Assembly: GCA_029210125.1 (NCBI GenBank)
Contig: JARGPR010000008.1
Coordinates: 1-64,000, forward strand
Reading direction: 5' to 3'
DNA length: 64,000 bases
Source of the DNA: Pseudomonadales bacterium
GTDB taxonomy: Bacteria; Pseudomonadota; Gammaproteobacteria; Pseudomonadales; JAHRWD01
The position numbers and the translations under genes are program-made. How positions within the stretch are numbered: position 1 is the first letter of the stretch; each line of letters begins with the position of its first letter. Of this stretch, positions 23,558-32,241 are shown one piece after another. The notes beneath the pieces were generated by a model. That model saw only the letters and a program-made list of their open reading frames with translations, ran no database searches and was not told the origin of the DNA.

Positions 23558-24436
23558 CTACACACCGTCGATCGAAAGCGGATGAGCGAGATTCATCAAC
23601 CAGCGTTTATAACCCTTTGAATGGTGTTCATATTTGCTGCCACGGTCGATCACCCAACCCCGAACCATAACGGATTCACCAACATAGGATTGAAGTGTTT
23701 GTGCATCAAAGTAGGCGGCATTTTCCGCATTAATTCTTAACACTAACGGCCCGTTAAACTCCAGCCACCAGCCGCTTTTCACTTTAGATACTTTAACGAT
23801 TCGACCCGATACAAGCTGAAACCCGCTTTTAAGATGCGATTCATTTTCCGGATTTACAGCAGTAAAATCCCGCCACAAACCTAATTGTTCAACGCGAGCC
23901 TGCGATTCAACCTGCTTCAGGCAGGCCGATTGACCGAAGTTAGGCGGAATCGCAATATAAAAGCCCAATCCGCGCCGAATCATCTGCGCAGCTATATTGT
24001 AGCGAGCACCTTGAAAGCCAGTTCGGAGATCACTGTGGGGGTCGCTATATAAGTGCGCCAAAATTCGACCGTACCGATCCTTTTGCTCCTTACCAAGGCT
24101 CATGTATATCTGTTTTGAGCTTTTGACCCAGCGATTCAGAAACTGCCGAGCCTTTTTAGCATAGGGTTGTGGTTTTGCGCTCCGACCATGCTTGCCAAAA
24201 TTCAGCTCCGGCGTATTGATACCGATAATTCTCAGATGCTGACCGCTGGCCAACACCGCGGTATCCCCATCGATGATTTCGTGGATCCGTACCGGGGTTA
24301 GTGATTGCTGGGTGGGACACAACCACTCAATTCCAGCATCAAACTGAGCGTCAGCTTTTACATGCTGAGCAAAAACAATCAGGCATAAAAAAACAGCCAC
24401 TGAAATATCATTCCAGCGGCTGTATAAAATCAACAT
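23558..24436 (-). CDS. Secreted thermonuclease-family (SNase) protein
   Basis: A staphylococcal-nuclease-like fold lies at about residues 48-190: IHEIIDGDTAVLASGQHLR, INTPELNFG and KDRYGRILAHLYSD carry the acidic and Arg residues of the calcium-dependent active site. A signal peptide of about 28 residues (core VAVFLCLIVFAQHVKA) predicts export. About 95 further C-terminal residues form an uncharacterised, OB-like domain with YVGESVMVRGWV. The terminator of rpmE overlaps its first codons, so the true start may lie downstream (GTG at 24400 is possible). The reading frame continues open past its TAG stop. Confidence 0.88.
   Translation of the reverse strand: MLILYSRWNDISVAVFLCLIVFAQHVKADAQFDAGIEWLCPTQQSLTPVRIHEIIDGDTAVLASGQHLRIIGINTPELNFGKHGRSAKPQPYAKKARQFLNRWVKSSKQIYMSLGKEQKDRYGRILAHLYSDPHSDLRTGFQGARYNIAAQMIRRGLGFYIAIPPNFGQSACLKQVESQARVEQLGLWRDFTAVNPENESHLKSGFQLVSGRIVKVSKVKSGWWLEFNGPLVLRINAENAAYFDAQTLQSYVGESVMVRGWVIDRGSKYEHHSKGYKRWLMNLAHPLSIDGV
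24385..24423 (-). terminator. Intrinsic terminator behind rpmE, inside the thermonuclease 5' end
   Basis: On the minus strand the stem CAGCCGCTG (24414-24422) pairs with CAGTGGCTG (24394-24402), nine pairs with one G-U, around an 11-nt loop, and is followed by TTTTTTTAT. It lies about 100 bases past the rpmE stop and overlaps codons 5-17 of the thermonuclease reading frame. Confidence 0.75.
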
Positions 24437-24518
24437 TCAATCGCTAATGGCGTATTGAATCGGCCGTGCCTGTCGCACAATATAACCGCACAATTTAACG
24501 TGCGATCTAACCAAAATA

Positions 24519-24731
24519 CTAAGAAGTAGTACGCGAGCCAAAACGCTTCTTAAAGCGATCAACACGGCCACCGACATCAACGGTCTTTTGCTTTCCAGTA
24601 TAAAACGGATGACAGGAAGAGCAGATATCCAGGTGAATATCCTTACAAAGAGTCGATTGGGTTTCAATCTCGTTACCGCAGCTACAGGTTGCAGTGATTT
24701 TTTCGTACTTTGGGTGTATATCGTTTTTCAT
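24519..24731 (-). CDS. rpmE: 50S ribosomal protein L31, zinc-binding type
   Basis: The 70-residue L31 has four zinc-ligand cysteines, CSCG (Cys16, Cys18) and CSSC (Cys37, Cys40), so it is the C+ form which is replaced by a zinc-free paralogue under zinc limitation in many bacteria. The motif HPFYTGKQK is diagnostic. It is divergent from priA, the arrangement seen in E. coli and Pseudomonas. It has a candidate sigma-70 promoter at 24887-24914 and its own terminator at 24385-24423. Confidence 0.97.
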   Translation of the reverse strand: MKNDIHPKYEKITATCSCGNEIETQSTLCKDIHLDICSSCHPFYTGKQKTVDVGGRVDRFKKRFGSRTTS

Positions 24732-25054
24732 TTTGAAGTCTCTGATAATAGGGGTACCGCCACCCTAAAAGACCTTCTCACAACGTGAAATATCCACGCT
24801 CAGCCATCTTTCAGCTTTTGAAGGCGCCTTAGGAACCATACCCATCGTCGCTATAGCTAACAGCGAATGATTAAAAATGGTGCGGTATTCTACTCTAAAA
24901 CTCCAAGTATACAAAACACTGATTTATCGCCGGTTAGCCTATACACAATGCATCACAACGATATCCTGCAACTAGTGGTAAGATACGCCGCCAAACAGAC
25001 CGGACCAAACCATACTCAAGCAGAGCAGGGATTGAGGTACTAGCTTCATCAATT
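24732..25054. other. Divergent promoter region between rpmE and priA
   Basis: No gene is visible in these 323 bases. The region holds the candidate rpmE promoter described separately. On the plus strand a TAAGAT hexamer at about 24978-24983 could be a -10 element for priA, without a convincing -35. No Zur-type palindrome was recognised. Confidence 0.5.
24887..24914 (-). promoter_or_regulatory. Candidate sigma-70 promoter of rpmE
   Basis: On the minus strand TTGTAT (24909-24914) and TAGAAT (24887-24892) are separated by 16 bases, about 155 bases upstream of the rpmE start codon. Confidence 0.4.
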
Positions 25055-27268
25055 ATGACGCACTCCATGCAGATACTCAGCGTTGCTGTACCCGTACCCA
25101 TCACCGGCTTGTTCGATTATTCCTTTGATTCCGAAAACGAACCCTTCAAATGTGAATCGGGGCAACGGGTATGGGTATCCTTCGGAAATCGCAAGGTAGT
25201 TGGGATTGTCGTTGAGATAAAGAAACAGAGTGATCTGCCATCCAATAAAATCAAACCGATATTGAAACGATTGGACCCGAGTGTATCGTTGCCAAAATCG
25301 ATCATGCAGCTCTGCCAATGGGCAGCGAACTACTACCACCACCCTATTGGTGAAGTGTTTACAGCAGCTTTACCCACGTTGCTACGAAGCGAACAACCAA
25401 TACCCGTACCCCAGACCACTCTTATACAACTTACGGAAGCAGGTAAAGACACCGATCCGGCAAGCATTACCCGAGCCCCGAAACAGCGGCAACTATTAGA
25501 GCAACTTCAAACCCATAACCCCAGCACTCGGTCTGCAATAACACAGTTAGGGCTAGGTGGTAGCCCGCTACAGTCTTTGCTCAAAAAAAACCTTATCGAG
25601 AAATATCAGGTCAACGAACTGCTCGAACCTGAAGCCAACGACTTGCCCACGCTTGCTGAACCAAAACTACCTTTAAACGCCGAGCAGCAACATGCCTTCG
25701 ATTCTATTGAGAAAGGGCTGGGAAGCTACCAGTGCTATCTATTAGAAGGGGTCACCGGCAGTGGCAAAACTGAGGTTTACCTGCAAATCATCGAAAAGGT
25801 TCTACAAAACAATCAACAGGTATTGGTGCTTATTCCTGAAATTGGCCTCACACCCCAAACACTGAGTCGATTTAAAAACCGTTTTAATTGCCCACAAACA
25901 GTACTTCACTCCGGCCGCACAGAAAAGCAACGACTACAGGGCTGGCAACACGCCTATAGTGGCTATGCACGAATTGTAATTGGAACTCGTTCAGCAATTT
26001 TTACCTCCTTTGAAAATCTTGGTCTGATCATTGTCGATGAGGAGCACGATAGCTCACTGAAGCAACAGGAGGGCTTCCGATATTCCGCCCGAGACCTGGC
26101 GATTACTCGCGCTCATCAGCAAAATGTGCCGGTGATTTTGGGATCTGCCACGCCGTCACTAGAAAGTCTCTACAATGCCGAACAAAACCGCTATACAAAG
26201 TTACCACTCACCGAAAGAGCCGGCGCAGCATCGCAACCAATTTTTCGTGTCATTGATCTACGTGGCCGACCACTTGATGGTGGCCTGAGTCAGCCGCTGG
26301 TCAAGCTGATTCGCCAACATCTCGAGCAAAAAAAGCAGGTACTGGTTTTTCTCAATCGCCGCGGTTATGCGCCCGTATTAATGTGTCATGAATGCGGCTG
26401 GATCTCCGAATGCCGCAATTGCGATACCCGCATGACGCTACATCATTCACCGCGTTATCTGCATTGTCATCACTGTGACCATAAACGCTCCGTTGAACAG
26501 GTTTGTCCGGAATGCAACGCCAAGGAGCTAAATCCAGTTGGGCTTGGCACCGAACGAGCCGAACAGGTATTAAAAGAACTATTCCCCGACATTCCAGTCA
26601 TGCGCGTGGACCGCGACAGCACTCGCAAAAAAAATGCCTTTGAAAAAATGATAAGTGAGATACAGGCTGGCGAACCTTGTATTTTGATCGGCACCCAGAT
26701 GCTGGCCAAAGGGCATCACTTTCCAAACGTCACCCTGGCCGCCATTCTTGACGCGGACAGCGCATTGTACAGTTCCGACTTTCGCGGCATGGAAAAAATG
26801 GGGCAGCTTCTTACCCAGGTAGCCGGTCGTGCGGGACGCGGAAAACAGCAGGGAGAGGTTGCGGTACAAACCCATGAACCAGAGCATCCACTATTACGCT
26901 GCCTGTTTCAGGAAGGTTATCCGAGCTTCGCGATGCATCTATTACGGGAGCGAAAACTCATCGGGCTACCGCCCTACGGATATATTGCGCTGATACATAC
27001 GCAATCGCCGTTTCGTGAAAAGCCGCAGGAGCTACTGCAAAGGCTAAGTGATTATTTACCAGAGGATTCTACCATAGAGGTTCTCGGACCAATCCCTTCA
27101 GTAATGGAGAGAAGAGCAGGCAGATACCGTTTTCAGCTCATGCTTCGATCCGACAACCGCCAAACACTCCACTATTACGTCAGCCAATGCCGTTTGTTTT
27201 TTGAGGAAACAAAAATCGACCGCGATATTCGCTGGCAGTTAGATATTGACCCCATTGAACTTTTTTGA
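25055..27268 (+). CDS. priA: Primosomal protein N', PriA helicase
   Basis: PriA restarts collapsed replication forks by binding branched DNA and loading DnaB. The 737 residues show the N-terminal 3'-end-binding domain (VAVPVPITGLFDYSF), a winged helix, Walker A GVTGSGKTEVY near residue 236, the DEEHD box, and eight zinc-binding cysteines between CHECGW and CPECNA at about 450-487. The helicase C lobe has LIGTQMLAKGHHFPNVTL and QVAGRAGRG. A start at the second Met (25067) is possible. It is divergent from rpmE. Confidence 0.97.
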   Translation: MTHSMQILSVAVPVPITGLFDYSFDSENEPFKCESGQRVWVSFGNRKVVGIVVEIKKQSDLPSNKIKPILKRLDPSVSLPKSIMQLCQWAANYYHHPIGEVFTAALPTLLRSEQPIPVPQTTLIQLTEAGKDTDPASITRAPKQRQLLEQLQTHNPSTRSAITQLGLGGSPLQSLLKKNLIEKYQVNELLEPEANDLPTLAEPKLPLNAEQQHAFDSIEKGLGSYQCYLLEGVTGSGKTEVYLQIIEKVLQNNQQVLVLIPEIGLTPQTLSRFKNRFNCPQTVLHSGRTEKQRLQGWQHAYSGYARIVIGTRSAIFTSFENLGLIIVDEEHDSSLKQQEGFRYSARDLAITRAHQQNVPVILGSATPSLESLYNAEQNRYTKLPLTERAGAASQPIFRVIDLRGRPLDGGLSQPLVKLIRQHLEQKKQVLVFLNRRGYAPVLMCHECGWISECRNCDTRMTLHHSPRYLHCHHCDHKRSVEQVCPECNAKELNPVGLGTERAEQVLKELFPDIPVMRVDRDSTRKKNAFEKMISEIQAGEPCILIGTQMLAKGHHFPNVTLAAILDADSALYSSDFRGMEKMGQLLTQVAGRAGRGKQQGEVAVQTHEPEHPLLRCLFQEGYPSFAMHLLRERKLIGLPPYGYIALIHTQSPFREKPQELLQRLSDYLPEDSTIEVLGPIPSVMERRAGRYRFQLMLRSDNRQTLHYYVSQCRLFFEETKIDRDIRWQLDIDPIELF

Positions 27269-27272
27269 CTTT

Positions 27273-28442
27273 CTATTTGTTCTTCACAATCTCTGAATCA
27301 CGCTTTGGTAATTGCGGGTAGGCTTCCAGACCAGCCTCGTTACGGCTCGTAAATAAAAAATTAAACCCTTCAAGTGCTGGTGGGTCTTGCGCGACAATCA
27401 GGTTGTTGCGCGGCACCATGTTGGGTAGATCTTCATGTTTATGAAACAAAATATTTGCACCGTTTCGCTCCATAATTATCAAGTTATTTGACAACTCGAC
27501 TTTGTTCAGTGAGTAACTTCTCCTTTCGAGCCCATAACCAATCATATCTTGATTGGAGGAACCGACACCCATTTGCAATACTGAGTTACTCACCATTAAT
27601 ACTCCGCCACTAGGTATATCTATCAAACGACTATCCTGGGATGAAAGTGATGCAATCACACTATTTTCTATCGATGTCATCGCCGCCCTGCTTTTTACCT
27701 CGTGACCTTGATCCTTTGCCGCAATGACTATGCTATTCCTCAATGTCAGTTTCCCACCATTGACATAAATAGCATGTGCACGACCTCCCAGCCCTAATCG
27801 TTCAAATCGACTGTCTTCAATCAGCACCTGCCCGGGGTTTGAACCAGTCATTACTCCCTGCTGGCTATGGTGAAAATAGACATGGGTTAATGTTAGCCCA
27901 CGCCCTTCATGTCGCACACAGGCACCATTGCGATCTCTCACCTCAATATGTCGACATTCAATATTTTTTATCTGAATGTTATCTCCTTTAGTGATAATCG
28001 CTGCTTTCCCTTCAGCCGCCGTGTTTTCTATTAAAACATGCCCTGCCCCTACTACCGTTACATCATCCGCACGAATTACCAGAGGTTCGCGATAAACACC
28101 TGCGCCAATGGTTAACACATCGCCATTTTTTAGCGCCTTAACAGCCTGTTGAATTGAGTTGACCAGCTTGTCATTTACCCATATTCCAGGTTTTTTCCGG
28201 TTTCCAGAAACCAACGGTTTCCAAGGCTCAAAATTAAGATCAATTTCCTCCTCAATCGATAACCCAGATTGAACTGTATCGGTTTTCAGTAGAGGTACCC
28301 GATCCTCCAGCAATGCATATACACGGTAATAGACGTCACGCACGCGATCAGGCGCAACCAACAGTGCGCCCAAAGCTAGAATATGGATAGATATACCTGC
28401 GCATATCAAATAAATTTTCAGCAAATACTTAATACGGTTCAT
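27273..28442 (-). CDS. Membrane-anchored right-handed beta-helix protein
   Basis: The 389 residues start with an uncleaved-looking hydrophobic segment (about 8-30, LICAGISIHILALGALLVA). From about residue 95 onwards a parallel beta-helix of NosD/pectate-lyase type is evident, with short repeated strands such as VTVVGAGHVLIENT, IQIKNIECRHIEV, LTHVYFHHSQQGVM and LRNSIVIAAKDQGHEVKSR. Such proteins bind or cleave polysaccharides, often uronic-acid polymers such as alginate; the substrate is not predictable. It converges on priA with only four bases between stops, and has no functional partner nearby. Confidence 0.8.
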   Translation of the reverse strand: MNRIKYLLKIYLICAGISIHILALGALLVAPDRVRDVYYRVYALLEDRVPLLKTDTVQSGLSIEEEIDLNFEPWKPLVSGNRKKPGIWVNDKLVNSIQQAVKALKNGDVLTIGAGVYREPLVIRADDVTVVGAGHVLIENTAAEGKAAIITKGDNIQIKNIECRHIEVRDRNGACVRHEGRGLTLTHVYFHHSQQGVMTGSNPGQVLIEDSRFERLGLGGRAHAIYVNGGKLTLRNSIVIAAKDQGHEVKSRAAMTSIENSVIASLSSQDSRLIDIPSGGVLMVSNSVLQMGVGSSNQDMIGYGLERRSYSLNKVELSNNLIIMERNGANILFHKHEDLPNMVPRNNLIVAQDPPALEGFNFLFTSRNEAGLEAYPQLPKRDSEIVKNK

Positions 28443-28546
28443 TTCAGTTTACCTTTCCAAACCTCGACTACTATGCAACCGACAAGTTGTATTAGTTAGC
28501 AAATAATAACCAGCAGAACGGTAAGTTACTAACAACCGTCCAGAAC

Positions 28547-28577
28547 AAAAAGCCCCAACCAATGGTCAGGGCTTTTT
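28547..28577 (-). terminator. Intrinsic terminator behind the thiolase gene
   Basis: The arms aaaaagccc (28547-28555) and gggcttttt (28569-28577) flank a 13-base loop. On the minus strand the stem lies about 50 bases past the thiolase stop and is followed by a T-run; the structure would work in both directions. Confidence 0.75.
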
Positions 28578-28628
28578 GTGTTTTCTTTCCGTGATTGCAA
28601 CTAATGCATCATCGACACAATAGTTGCA

Positions 28629-29774
28629 TTAACTCACTTTTTCCAAAATGTGAATAGCACAGGCATTACCCAAACCAACAACGTGGGTCATACCTATTTT
28701 GGCACCCTCAACCTGCCGTGCACCGGCTTCGCCACGTAGGTGTGTGGTGATCTCATAAATTCCGGCAATCCCGGTTGCCCCCAGTGGGTGTCCCTTCGAC
28801 AGCAATCCACCGGATACGTTTACGGGTACGCGACCACCGTGCTGGGTTGCGCCAGAATCAATCAGCTGCCCACCCATACCTTCATCACACAGACCAAGGT
28901 TTTCGTAGTGCATAATTTCTGCGGTTGCAAAGCAATCGTGCAGCTCAACAAGGTTTACGTCTTCAGGACCTACACCAGCCATTTCATATGCCTGCTCCAC
29001 GCACATACGAGTACAGGTATTAAAATCAGGCAGTGTAAGGTTGTGCGGTGTGTAGGGGTCACTGGTCATGGCTGAAGCTTTAACTCGCACAGCACGGCTC
29101 ATCAAACCAAGCTCCTTGACCTTTTTCTCCGACATAATGACCGCCGCTGCTGCGCCGTCCACATTGACCGAACACATTAGCTTGGTATTTGGATAGGAGA
29201 TCATTTCAGCATTCATTACCACATCGAGCGGTGTTTCAATTTGATACATCGACTTGGGGTTGGCTACCGAATGATGGTGGTTTTTTACCGATACCTTAGC
29301 GAACTGCTCAAAGGTCGTACCATATTTACGTTGATGCTCCATACCTAACTCAGAAAACATCGTTGGCATGGTGTTGGAGCCGAGAATACCTTCAGTGGGA
29401 ATACCTTCCTGTACATCACCACTGCCCAGCAGCCCGCGACCCATCTGCTCAACACCGACGCACAATACGGCATCGTACAAACCCGCTTTAATCGCAGTCC
29501 AACCTTCACGAAAAGCTGTCGCACCGGTTGCACAGGCATTGGCACAGTTCACTACAGGAATTCCGGTCTGGCCAATTTCCGCCAGAATTTTTTGCCCAAT
29601 GGTGTTGCCCGATTGCATCAAGTTGCCACAGTAAAAGGCCTGCATATCTTTGATCGATAAACCTGCATCCGCAAGCGCCATTAAGGCTGCTTCTCCACCC
29701 ATTTTGGGTACTGTACGATCAGGAAAACGACCAAATTTGATCATATCGGTTCCGACTACATATACGTCACTCAT
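28629..29774 (-). CDS. Thiolase of the SCP-x / lipid-transfer type
   Basis: This 381-residue thiolase-fold enzyme is likely to cleave or form a beta-ketoacyl-CoA or an aldol-type CoA intermediate. The nucleophilic Cys is in VNCANACATGATAFREG at about residue 80, and the catalytic His segments are LHDCFATAEIMHYE and LLSKGHPLGATG. SCP-x type thiolases lack the second conserved Cys of the classical FadA type and are commonly paired with a Zn-ribbon/OB-fold protein, as here: the partner ends 11 bases upstream. Substrate is not predictable; sterol or branched-chain side chains are typical. Confidence 0.9.
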   Translation of the reverse strand: MSDVYVVGTDMIKFGRFPDRTVPKMGGEAALMALADAGLSIKDMQAFYCGNLMQSGNTIGQKILAEIGQTGIPVVNCANACATGATAFREGWTAIKAGLYDAVLCVGVEQMGRGLLGSGDVQEGIPTEGILGSNTMPTMFSELGMEHQRKYGTTFEQFAKVSVKNHHHSVANPKSMYQIETPLDVVMNAEMISYPNTKLMCSVNVDGAAAAVIMSEKKVKELGLMSRAVRVKASAMTSDPYTPHNLTLPDFNTCTRMCVEQAYEMAGVGPEDVNLVELHDCFATAEIMHYENLGLCDEGMGGQLIDSGATQHGGRVPVNVSGGLLSKGHPLGATGIAGIYEITTHLRGEAGARQVEGAKIGMTHVVGLGNACAIHILEKVS

Positions 29775-29785
29775 GGTTATTCTCC

Positions 29786-30220
29786 TTATGCAGATTCAGC
29801 TGGTTCAAAAAAGTACGAGATATAGCTGTTGCCCTGCTTGTCTTGTCGACCCGCATCGGCAAACACGACTTTAACGGGCATATCTGTATTTATTTTTTCG
29901 GGATCTGGCTCAATATTGATCAGGTTTCCTTTAATCGTACCGCCACCATCCAGGTCCACTACGGCGGAAACAAAAGGAACTTTTGTGCCGGGGAAACTGC
30001 GATAAACCACTGTATAGGTATAAAGCCGACCAGTACCGGCAAGCTTTACTGCTTCCATTTTATCCGTAGCAAAGCATTTGCTGCAGGTGTTTCGCTCACC
30101 TACGTAAACAGCCCCACATGCTTGACATTTATAGCCTTCTAAATAAGGCTCGGCGTCCTCGGGCAATTTCACAAAGGGCACTATGGGTAAAGGCCCAGTG
30201 CTCACGGCTTGTTCAGTCAT
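29786..30220 (-). CDS. Zn-ribbon/OB-fold (DUF35) partner of the thiolase
   Basis: The 144-residue protein has a rubredoxin-like zinc ribbon (CQACG ... CSKCF, with about ten residues between pairs) followed by an OB fold, the DUF35 arrangement that binds acyl-CoA and partners with SCP-x thiolases. The open frame extends upstream to 30385, but the ATG at 30220 has a good ribosome site (aaaggg) and starts the conserved part; the longer N-terminus is not protein-like. A candidate promoter lies at 30297-30325. Confidence 0.9.
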   Translation of the reverse strand: MTEQAVSTGPLPIVPFVKLPEDAEPYLEGYKCQACGAVYVGERNTCSKCFATDKMEAVKLAGTGRLYTYTVVYRSFPGTKVPFVSAVVDLDGGGTIKGNLINIEPDPEKINTDMPVKVVFADAGRQDKQGNSYISYFFEPAESA

Positions 30221-30555
30221 TTTTTTATCCCTTTTTTTGTAATGGTGCGCTGATGCAGAATTAGCCACGCCAAGCGCATAAATTTTTGCCGCTAAAATAG
30301 TATGCAATTGAAGGGCCTGATACAAGCATATCTGCAGGCGACCATTGATATGGAGCAATAGTTTTAATTTGCAAAAACACCACAATCCACATTAAGGTCC
30401 ACAACATTCTCTTATCAATGAACAAAGAGTGAGTTCTCCAAAAAAACCCACTGCTTGGCAATGCAGGATACGCATGAAATATCACTACTCTATTCACAAT
30501 AGACCCGGAGTATGGAAAACTCATTGTTTCATTGCCCCTTCCTGAGAAAATCATC
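30221..30555. other. Divergent intergenic region, thiolase operon and aldehyde dehydrogenase
   Basis: The 335 bases are AT-rich and hold no gene. Apart from the minus-strand promoter given separately, I see no clear operator palindrome or plus-strand promoter. Confidence 0.5.
30297..30325 (-). promoter_or_regulatory. Candidate sigma-70 promoter of the Zn-ribbon/thiolase operon
   Basis: On the minus strand TTGTAT (30320-30325) and TACTAT (30297-30302) are separated by 17 bases, about 77 bases upstream of the start codon at 30220. Confidence 0.5.
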
Positions 30556-32028
30556 ATGAATTCACTTACCGCCACAGCTGAAAATAAAACGCCTGAGGAC
30601 AGCACCGAATCCATACAAAACCCGTATTTATCTTTGCTGGAAAATCAACGTAAAGCGTTTATGTCTCATGGAGTGCTGAGCTATGAAGAGCGCATCGCGC
30701 ATCTCAACACACTTAAACGCGCCATTGGTGAGTTCAAAGATCCCTTAATTGAAGCCGTGATGTCGGATTTCGGTCATCGCAACGAGATAGAAACCATCGC
30801 TACCGAAGTCATCGCTCCCATCGGCGAAATTGGCTTCACCAAAAGCAAATTAAAAGGTTGGATGAAACATCGTCGTGTACTGCCCACCCTTCAAACCCTC
30901 GGCGGGACCGGCAAGATCCTCTACCAGCCCAAAGGCGTGGTAGGTGTGATGGGGGCCTGGAACTACCCCGCATCTTTGAGTTTTTCTCCACTAATTGGTG
31001 CGATGGCTGCGGGCAATCACTGCATGGTGCGACCATCGGATCTTTCGCCCGCGATGACTGAGGTGATGAAACAACTAATTGCCAAACACTTCGATGAAAA
31101 CTACGTCACCGTCATCGATGGCGACGTAAACGCTTCTATCGCCTTTTCAGCGCTTCCTTTTGATCATCTAATCTACACCGGCGGTACTCAGGTAGGCAGT
31201 ATGGTTATGCAGGCTGCCGCCAAAAACCTCACGCCGGTCACCCTTGAAATGGGTGGGAAATCCCCGGTTATTATCGCCGACGATGCGGATATGAACCGTA
31301 CAATCGAAAGTATTTTGATGGGCAAGTTGGTCAATTCAGGCCAAACCTGTATCGCGCCAGATTACATATTGGTACCAGAACAGATGAAAGAAGGGTTCAT
31401 CGAAAAATGCAGCAAAAACATTGCGGAGCGTTACCCCAGCCTCGCCCACAACGACGATATCACCTGGATTATTAATGAGCGGCACTATCGGCGCATACAT
31501 GGGCTGATTGACGATGCCAGCGAAAAAGGCGCCCGAGTCATTCAGATCAATCCCGCATCGGAAACCATTCCCGAAGGCAAACGAGTGATCCCGCCAACCT
31601 TGATCACAGATGTCACCGATGAGATGAATATAATGAACGAAGAGATCTTTGGTCCGGTGCTACCCGTCATTGGATACAACCATGTTGATGAGGCGATTCA
31701 ATATATCAATGATCGCCCTCGACCTCTGGCCCTCTACTACTTTGGAAAGAACAAACAACGCGCTGTGGATACCATCTACGCCACAACCTCCGGCGGTGCG
31801 TGCATCAACGAGACCATGTTACATATCTCACACAACAATATGCCCTTTGGTGGTATCGGCCCCAGCGGGCTTGGTGGCTACCACGGCTTTGATGGTTTTG
31901 TGGAGTTTTCCCATAAAAAATCAGTTTACTACCAGGGGCCTATTTCCCCTGCCAAATGGATCAAACCTCCCTATGGCCCGAAAGCCAAAAAAGTGATGGC
32001 CTGGGCCGCCAACCGTGTAGCGAAATAA
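30556..32028 (+). CDS. Aldehyde dehydrogenase, coniferyl-aldehyde type
   Basis: The 490-residue NAD(P)-dependent dehydrogenase oxidises an aldehyde to the acid. The general base Glu lies in VTLEMGGKSPVII and the nucleophile Cys in NSGQTCIAPDYIL; NEEIFGPVLPVIGY and PFGGIGPSGLGGYHG complete the family pattern. The closest type I recognise is coniferyl aldehyde dehydrogenase, a name often given to enzymes with broad substrates. The ATG at 30556 is chosen since the conserved part follows; an in-frame ATG at 30532 adds eight residues. It is divergent from the thiolase operon. Confidence 0.9.
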   Translation: MNSLTATAENKTPEDSTESIQNPYLSLLENQRKAFMSHGVLSYEERIAHLNTLKRAIGEFKDPLIEAVMSDFGHRNEIETIATEVIAPIGEIGFTKSKLKGWMKHRRVLPTLQTLGGTGKILYQPKGVVGVMGAWNYPASLSFSPLIGAMAAGNHCMVRPSDLSPAMTEVMKQLIAKHFDENYVTVIDGDVNASIAFSALPFDHLIYTGGTQVGSMVMQAAAKNLTPVTLEMGGKSPVIIADDADMNRTIESILMGKLVNSGQTCIAPDYILVPEQMKEGFIEKCSKNIAERYPSLAHNDDITWIINERHYRRIHGLIDDASEKGARVIQINPASETIPEGKRVIPPTLITDVTDEMNIMNEEIFGPVLPVIGYNHVDEAIQYINDRPRPLALYYFGKNKQRAVDTIYATTSGGACINETMLHISHNNMPFGGIGPSGLGGYHGFDGFVEFSHKKSVYYQGPISPAKWIKPPYGPKAKKVMAWAANRVAK

Positions 32029-32071
32029 AGCACCGTCAAGCGTTGATGTAGCATGAAGAACTCGAGTGAAC

Positions 32072-32192
32072 AGTGCTATTTTTGACGCGCTTTAAGCGCC
32101 TCCACTCTTGTAAAAAGGTACCGCAGGGCATAGTATTTCCTGCTGACTTCCCCGCCAGGAAAAGAGGTTAAAAAGTGCTATTTTTAGCCTCT
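32072..32192. repeat. Repeated 12-mer and 12-bp hairpin before the acyl-CoA dehydrogenases
   Basis: The 12-mer agtgctattttt occurs at 32072-32083 and again at 32174-32185. The second copy is part of a hairpin with arms 32163-32174 and 32181-32192 (12 pairs, one G-U, six-base loop). No U-run follows, so it is not a standard terminator. A shorter stem, gcgctttaagcgc, lies at about 32087-32099. Confidence 0.45.
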
Positions 32193-32241
32193 GCCAATCC
32201 CAGCATAAAAATAACCAAAACATCATCATGAGGTCTTCTCG

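Noticed and set aside
30221..30385. Upstream extension of the Zn-ribbon protein frame
   Set aside because: The 55 residues before Met at 30220 are not conserved-looking, and the later ATG has a good ribosome site; the promoter at 30297-30325 also lies inside the extension.
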